NCBI GenBank assembly: GCA_947179155.2
Contig: OX359280.1
Coordinates: 44,687,055 to 44,751,054 of the forward strand
DNA: 64,000 bases
Source: Hedera helix
Taxonomy: Eukaryota > Streptophyta > Magnoliopsida > Apiales > Araliaceae
Reading direction: 5' to 3'
This document shows, piece by piece, positions 60,035-64,000 of the stretch. The translations under genes were made by a program, and so were the position numbers. Positions within the stretch are counted from its first letter, which is position 1. Every line of letters starts with the position of its first letter. A model generated the notes under the pieces. That model was not told the origin of the DNA. It made no database searches and saw only the letters and a program-made list of their open reading frames with translations.

Positions 60035-60950
60035 TTTTAATTCTTCTTCAACTTGCTCTATTTTCTCTCTCGTTTCGGTAGAAGAAAATAGACTCTTCCA
60101 CCCGTCTCTTCCAATGGCAAACCGACCTGGGTCGGGTTTCTAAAGTTTGCCTTTTAGCATAGTTTGGTTTGGAATATAGCTGCAAATAGGTAATCCTGAC
60201 AAACGGGCTGGCTGAACTAAAATGGGTTGGGCTCATTTTGGCAGAAAAGATTATATATAAAGGATAAATATGCGAAGAAATTAAATTATAACCAATGTAA
60301 AAAGTCTACGGATACATTTTTATAAAATAAATTATGATAAAAATATTCTTAATTCTTAAATATCTCGTGTATAATATTCTTAATTCGTGTATGTCGCAAT
60401 TATAATTTAATCGAAAACTTTCGCAATACAAGACTCCTTTATCACAATTATTTGTTGAAACGTTTTTTTTACCCCCAACATTTACCATTTAATAATACTC
60501 CCCAAAAATTAATAATTATAAGTGTACAAACTTTTAACCAAACATTAGTAACCTTTTTAAAGGAATATAAACATTATTAAGCTTTTACCGACTTTGGACC
60601 TCCCAATTGTCCTTTTACTCTTGATAGGTACAAGATATTCTGCAAGTAGCTTTTATAAAAAAGAATCTAATCGTGGGAATAACTCCAAAAAATTCCCAGT
60701 TGATATATATTACACCTAAAGGAATGTTGAATGCTTAACTCCCACTTTTTTTTGGACTTTTTTTAAGCTAACAGAAAGACAGCAAAGGAAACAAACAGAA
60801 AGGAAAGAGCAGCAGTAGCCAGAATATAATGATCATCGAATGTCATTGTATTGCTCTATGGACTATAACTTTTTTTAAGGTACATCAACTTAAAAAAAAG
60901 CTATCTATCCCAATTGGTTGGGTTCAACTGCACATATCCTCGAGGGTAGC
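60035..60950. other. 5' leader of the B9-like gene and convergent intergenic gap
   Basis: 60,035-60,240 is the probable leader and promoter of the minus-strand B9-like gene (CT/GA-rich near 60,040-60,110). The rest is AT-rich. No further gene is recognised. The remnant of the Rav1/DMX gene fades out near 60,970. Confidence 0.4.
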
Positions 60951-60969
60951 TCAAGTGCACATGATACTC

Positions 60970-63900
60970 CTTAAATCTCTAACTTAACTTGGCTCTCTTG
61001 GCATCGATCCCAAAGTTTTACGTCTCCATCTTTGCTTCCTGTCAAGAAAAAAAATTGGTATTTGGGATCGCAGATATTCTGGTGACGCTCCCTTCACCAA
61101 GATCAATTGAAGAGTTAGAAGAGATGTTATATATTAAAAAATAATTGCTTATCAAATCTTGTTACCTGAATGAGCCTTTGGTAGTTTATACCATAACATC
61201 CCATTGGAATTCTGGTCCCCAATTTTGTTACGCATGATAATTGTGGAAGACCCATTGACAACTTCTTCAATACCATCAGAATGTTTGTCTCTCTTTGTTC
61301 TACCAGTAGCAACGTAGCGGAAATCATGAACTCCAAAATCACTGCCTTTTCCACCAGTCACAATAAAGGTGGAAATAGAACCACTTCCAATGTCATTACC
61401 AAATACAGAAAGGGAGCGGGCACCACCTAAACGCAAAAGCTACTTTTATGAGTAAATCATGAACCTTGCATGACTTTGTTAAAAATATATTTCATTTTAA
61501 TAAACTTGATTAACAAATATCACGAGCATCTACTGCACTGCGTGTCTATTTTCTTTTGTTGGATTTCTTATGGCCACTATTCTTAAGATTCAACAATATC
61601 TTTTTTGCATTTCGTTTGGCCAACATTTCCTTGATTGTCTATCTCAGCATAACAAAACACCACTTCTCCGCTAGTATCATTATACTACTATTACTATTTG
61701 TAATCCTACACTAATAATTAAGAAATGTCTACAATGCCAAAGTTCCAAAATATTTTATCCGAGGCTCCGAAAAACTTGAAACTAAAGAAAGCAAAGGATG
61801 ATATCAATTTTTATTTCATCAACTGAAACATAAAATTTTATTGAGAGAAGAACCTTCATGGCACATTATGGAAGCTTGTGATGATGTAGGTGGAGCTAGT
61901 GTATCCCACATAACAACATTAACAGCATCAGAGATAAACCCAGCTGTAGCAATGATTGATCCACTAGCAGTAACATATGTGACATCCCTGAAATCAACAT
62001 CACCACTTGTGACTAATTAAGAGGTACTCACTTTATTTAAGACCACACAGGATAATAAATCTGTCAAAATTGTAAGAAAGATTAAACTCGGGAATTGCAA
62101 TCATGAAAAATGGCTCCAAGTACCTTTCTTCCTGCTTGGCCAAGTTTCCCATCTCTAGGTTATACTTTTATCAATGTTCTTTCTCCAGCAGAACAGTGTT
62201 AAAATTAGAATCGGGACAGTTTCAGTAATGTACTTTATTTGTGCTTTAGAATAACTTCAAGAAGGATGTATATTGATAGCAATTGGCAATATCATTTTAT
62301 AGAAAGCAGCACGTAACTTCAGTTTTTAGTGTGAAGACATCAGTCCATCACATCCTTGCACACAATTACTTGGTAAATACGAGAGTGAAATGATTATAAC
62401 ATGTAATATGAAGCAGAACTTTCACAAAGCATCAGACAAATATTATGTGCAGGTTCAGACCTTTCGGTTGCTAGCAATTGCAACTTGCTGTTGATTAATG
62501 GAGTTGACACATAATGCCTGCTTGAATATAAACATTAAAAATTGAAGCCTAAAAAATTCTGGTCATAGAACATCGTGCTCATGCTGTCATGCAAAAATTA
62601 TATTAAAACAGAACTAACTGAAGAAGAAAACCAGAATTACCTCCAAAAGTTCTTGCTTACATATTTCTTTAGGACTTTGGAAAGGCGCAACTTTTTTTGT
62701 AATGGCTGTATCCTTTCCCCCAGAACCCAGGAAAATATTATCATCTGGAGAAGGACTCTCAATAGGTGACCCAACACCAATACTAGAGAAGGGACTGCCA
62801 GACTTTCCTTCTTGTTAACAATTTTCCTCAGCTTCACGCTCCCTCTCGGTGCCTCTATATATTTCAATCCATCTTCTGGGGGGCTTCTGCTTAATATATA
62901 CTGCAGCCACTTCGAACAATTTAGTGCAAAACCTCCACATATTATTTTAGGATCAGCACACATGTGCCACAATATTTCAGAAGCAGACAATTCACTTTCA
63001 TTGTTCATCATGTTTAAATTGTCAATACCCTGATTGCAAGGCATCTGGTGGGCGTTGGGATGAAACTGACTAAATTCTTCTAACCATTTAAGAGTAGCTG
63101 CACTACATCCATTCCCTATTTTCTGGAGCAGGGATGAAGCAAGCTGCCTCTCACAATGAGAAGAAATATGTACACAGGTGATCTTTATTAACTTGGTCAA
63201 AACTGCAAAAACAAGTTTAATCTGCATCTTCATATTATTATTATCAAGTTCAATCCTAGTAGAATCAGATACAAAGGAAGAAAGTCCACTTGGAGGGCAA
63301 TTCGCATAATTATCTTCAACTGTCAAAGATGATGAATTCAGCTGATGCTTCAGAAAACCAGACATGTGTCCCCACAACAAAGCCCTTATAATTTGCCATC
63401 TTTCATCTATTGGTATTAAAGCCATCATATTAACATCTTGATCAGGTTGCACTGGTTTAGTGATCAGAACAGAAGCTTGTACATTATCATTTGATAAATT
63501 GAGCAAGAAGCTCTGCAATCTCAGGAAGGAGTTTATTTATATCTTCTATGTTGATTTCATAACAAGCAGGACCATGATTACATGTCATCAAAATAGGTTT
63601 CACTAGTAGAATAAGACCTTTTAAATTCCTTTGGAGCCAAGCTGATGCAAAATATACATAATATTCAGATAAATCCAGAATAATAAAGGGTATCCTGATG
63701 AAATCTTCAGCATTGGAACCAGAGAATAGCTTCAGTGTGGATCTAAGACTCCACAATGACCATATTAGACCCTGAACATAAAATAGCCAACCAGCTAACC
63801 AGTTAAATCTATTTTCACCCGGCATACTAATTTCAGTGGAACATGATTTCAAGTGAGAGCAACTTATGCTACATGCAATAACATATCTCGAGTATAAATA

Positions 63901-64000
63901 GGCCATTTCTTCAGTAGCCTTCAAAAGTAGCTTAGGAAGGATAGGGTGTAAGAGGAATCCGCCAAAGGCATTCTTTGTTTCTTGTGAAGGATCTTTAGAA
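60970..64000 (-). pseudogene. broken 3' part of a Rav1/DMX/Rabconnectin-3-type WD40 gene (continues beyond window)
   Basis: Minus-strand exons match the C-terminal third of the large plant Rav1/DMX homologue (Arabidopsis At2g46560 type, about 2,500 residues), which in other eukaryotes promotes V-ATPase assembly. From the window edge: LLKATEEMAYLYSRYVIA (to about 63,490); NDNVQASVLITKPVQPDQD to KIVNKKESLAVPS (63,490-62,785); SPIESPSPDDNIFLGSGGKD to KQELLE (to 62,641); ALCVNSINQQQVAIASNRK (62,517-62,461); WD40 exons DVTYVTASGSIIATAG (61,987-61,854), GGARSLSVFGNDIGSGSIS to LWYKLPKAH (61,426-61,166) and SVTRISAIPNTN (from 61,091). Frameshifts occur near 63,490, 62,785 and 61,050 (T8 run), plus an extra four bases at about 61,003 in GSKDGDVKLWD|AKRAKL. 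The exons between SNRK and DVTYVT (first WD40 repeats, around 200 residues) are absent from a 473-bp gap. Nothing recognisable follows AKL. Hence a pseudogene; sequencing error could explain one shift but not all. Confidence 0.8.

Noticed and set aside
1..64000. CRISPR arrays, bacterial operons, or viral genes
   Set aside because: No regularly spaced direct repeats with unique spacers, no ribosome-binding-site-led gene clusters, and no viral protein similarity; all evidence is for plant nuclear DNA.

Overview
The window is nuclear DNA from a flowering plant, almost certainly a eudicot. Gene density is low (five recognisable genes in 64 kb), the intergenic DNA is very AT-rich, introns have plant-type GT-AG borders, and there are plant-specific families (ARF, AP2/ERF, DUF688). 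Many short DNA transposons are present. Nothing bacterial, viral or organellar was recognised. The species cannot be named from the sequence.

Layout. 1-10 kb: AT-rich intergenic DNA with a possible SINE, AT-rich foldback repeats and a Tourist-like MITE. 9,974-13,831: a complete non-autonomous CACTA transposon (30-bp perfect terminal inverted repeats, 3-bp TCA target duplication) carrying exon pieces of at least three host genes (a Pack-CACTA). 16.6-17.2 kb: a single-exon AP2/ERF gene (+). 20.8-23.7 kb: an intronless CAS/CSE1 (exportin-2) gene (+). 24.0-25.8 kb: a hAT-like element with a Stowaway MITE nested in it. 29,448-35,475: a 6-kb non-autonomous Helitron with a captured glycosyltransferase exon fragment. 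40.8-41.3 kb: a hAT foldback MITE with a perfect 8-bp target duplication. 43.1-46.9 kb: a 14-exon auxin response factor gene of the ARF9/11/18 clade (+). 48.5-50.7 kb: an LTR-like sequence apparently inserted in another repeat. 51.6-53.2 kb: a Tourist-like MITE swollen by more than 1 kb of ATT/TTA microsatellite. 54.0-57.0 kb: a two-exon DUF688-type gene (+). 57.5-60.0 kb: a three-exon gene for a 65-residue complex I-type membrane protein (-). 61-64 kb: the 3' part of a Rav1/DMX/Rabconnectin-3-type WD40 gene (-), broken by several frameshifts and lacking internal exons.

The order CAS - ARF - (DUF688) - small complex I-like protein - Rav1/DMX matches, from memory, the Arabidopsis chromosome 2 block At2g46520 (CAS), At2g46530 (ARF11), At2g46540, At2g46560. 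The interval is therefore probably an ancient conserved block, stretched here by transposons. Its DMX member has decayed, as expected if an intact copy exists elsewhere after genome duplication. The genes are functionally unrelated (nuclear import recycling, auxin transcription, respiration, V-ATPase assembly); conserved order, not a shared pathway, links them.
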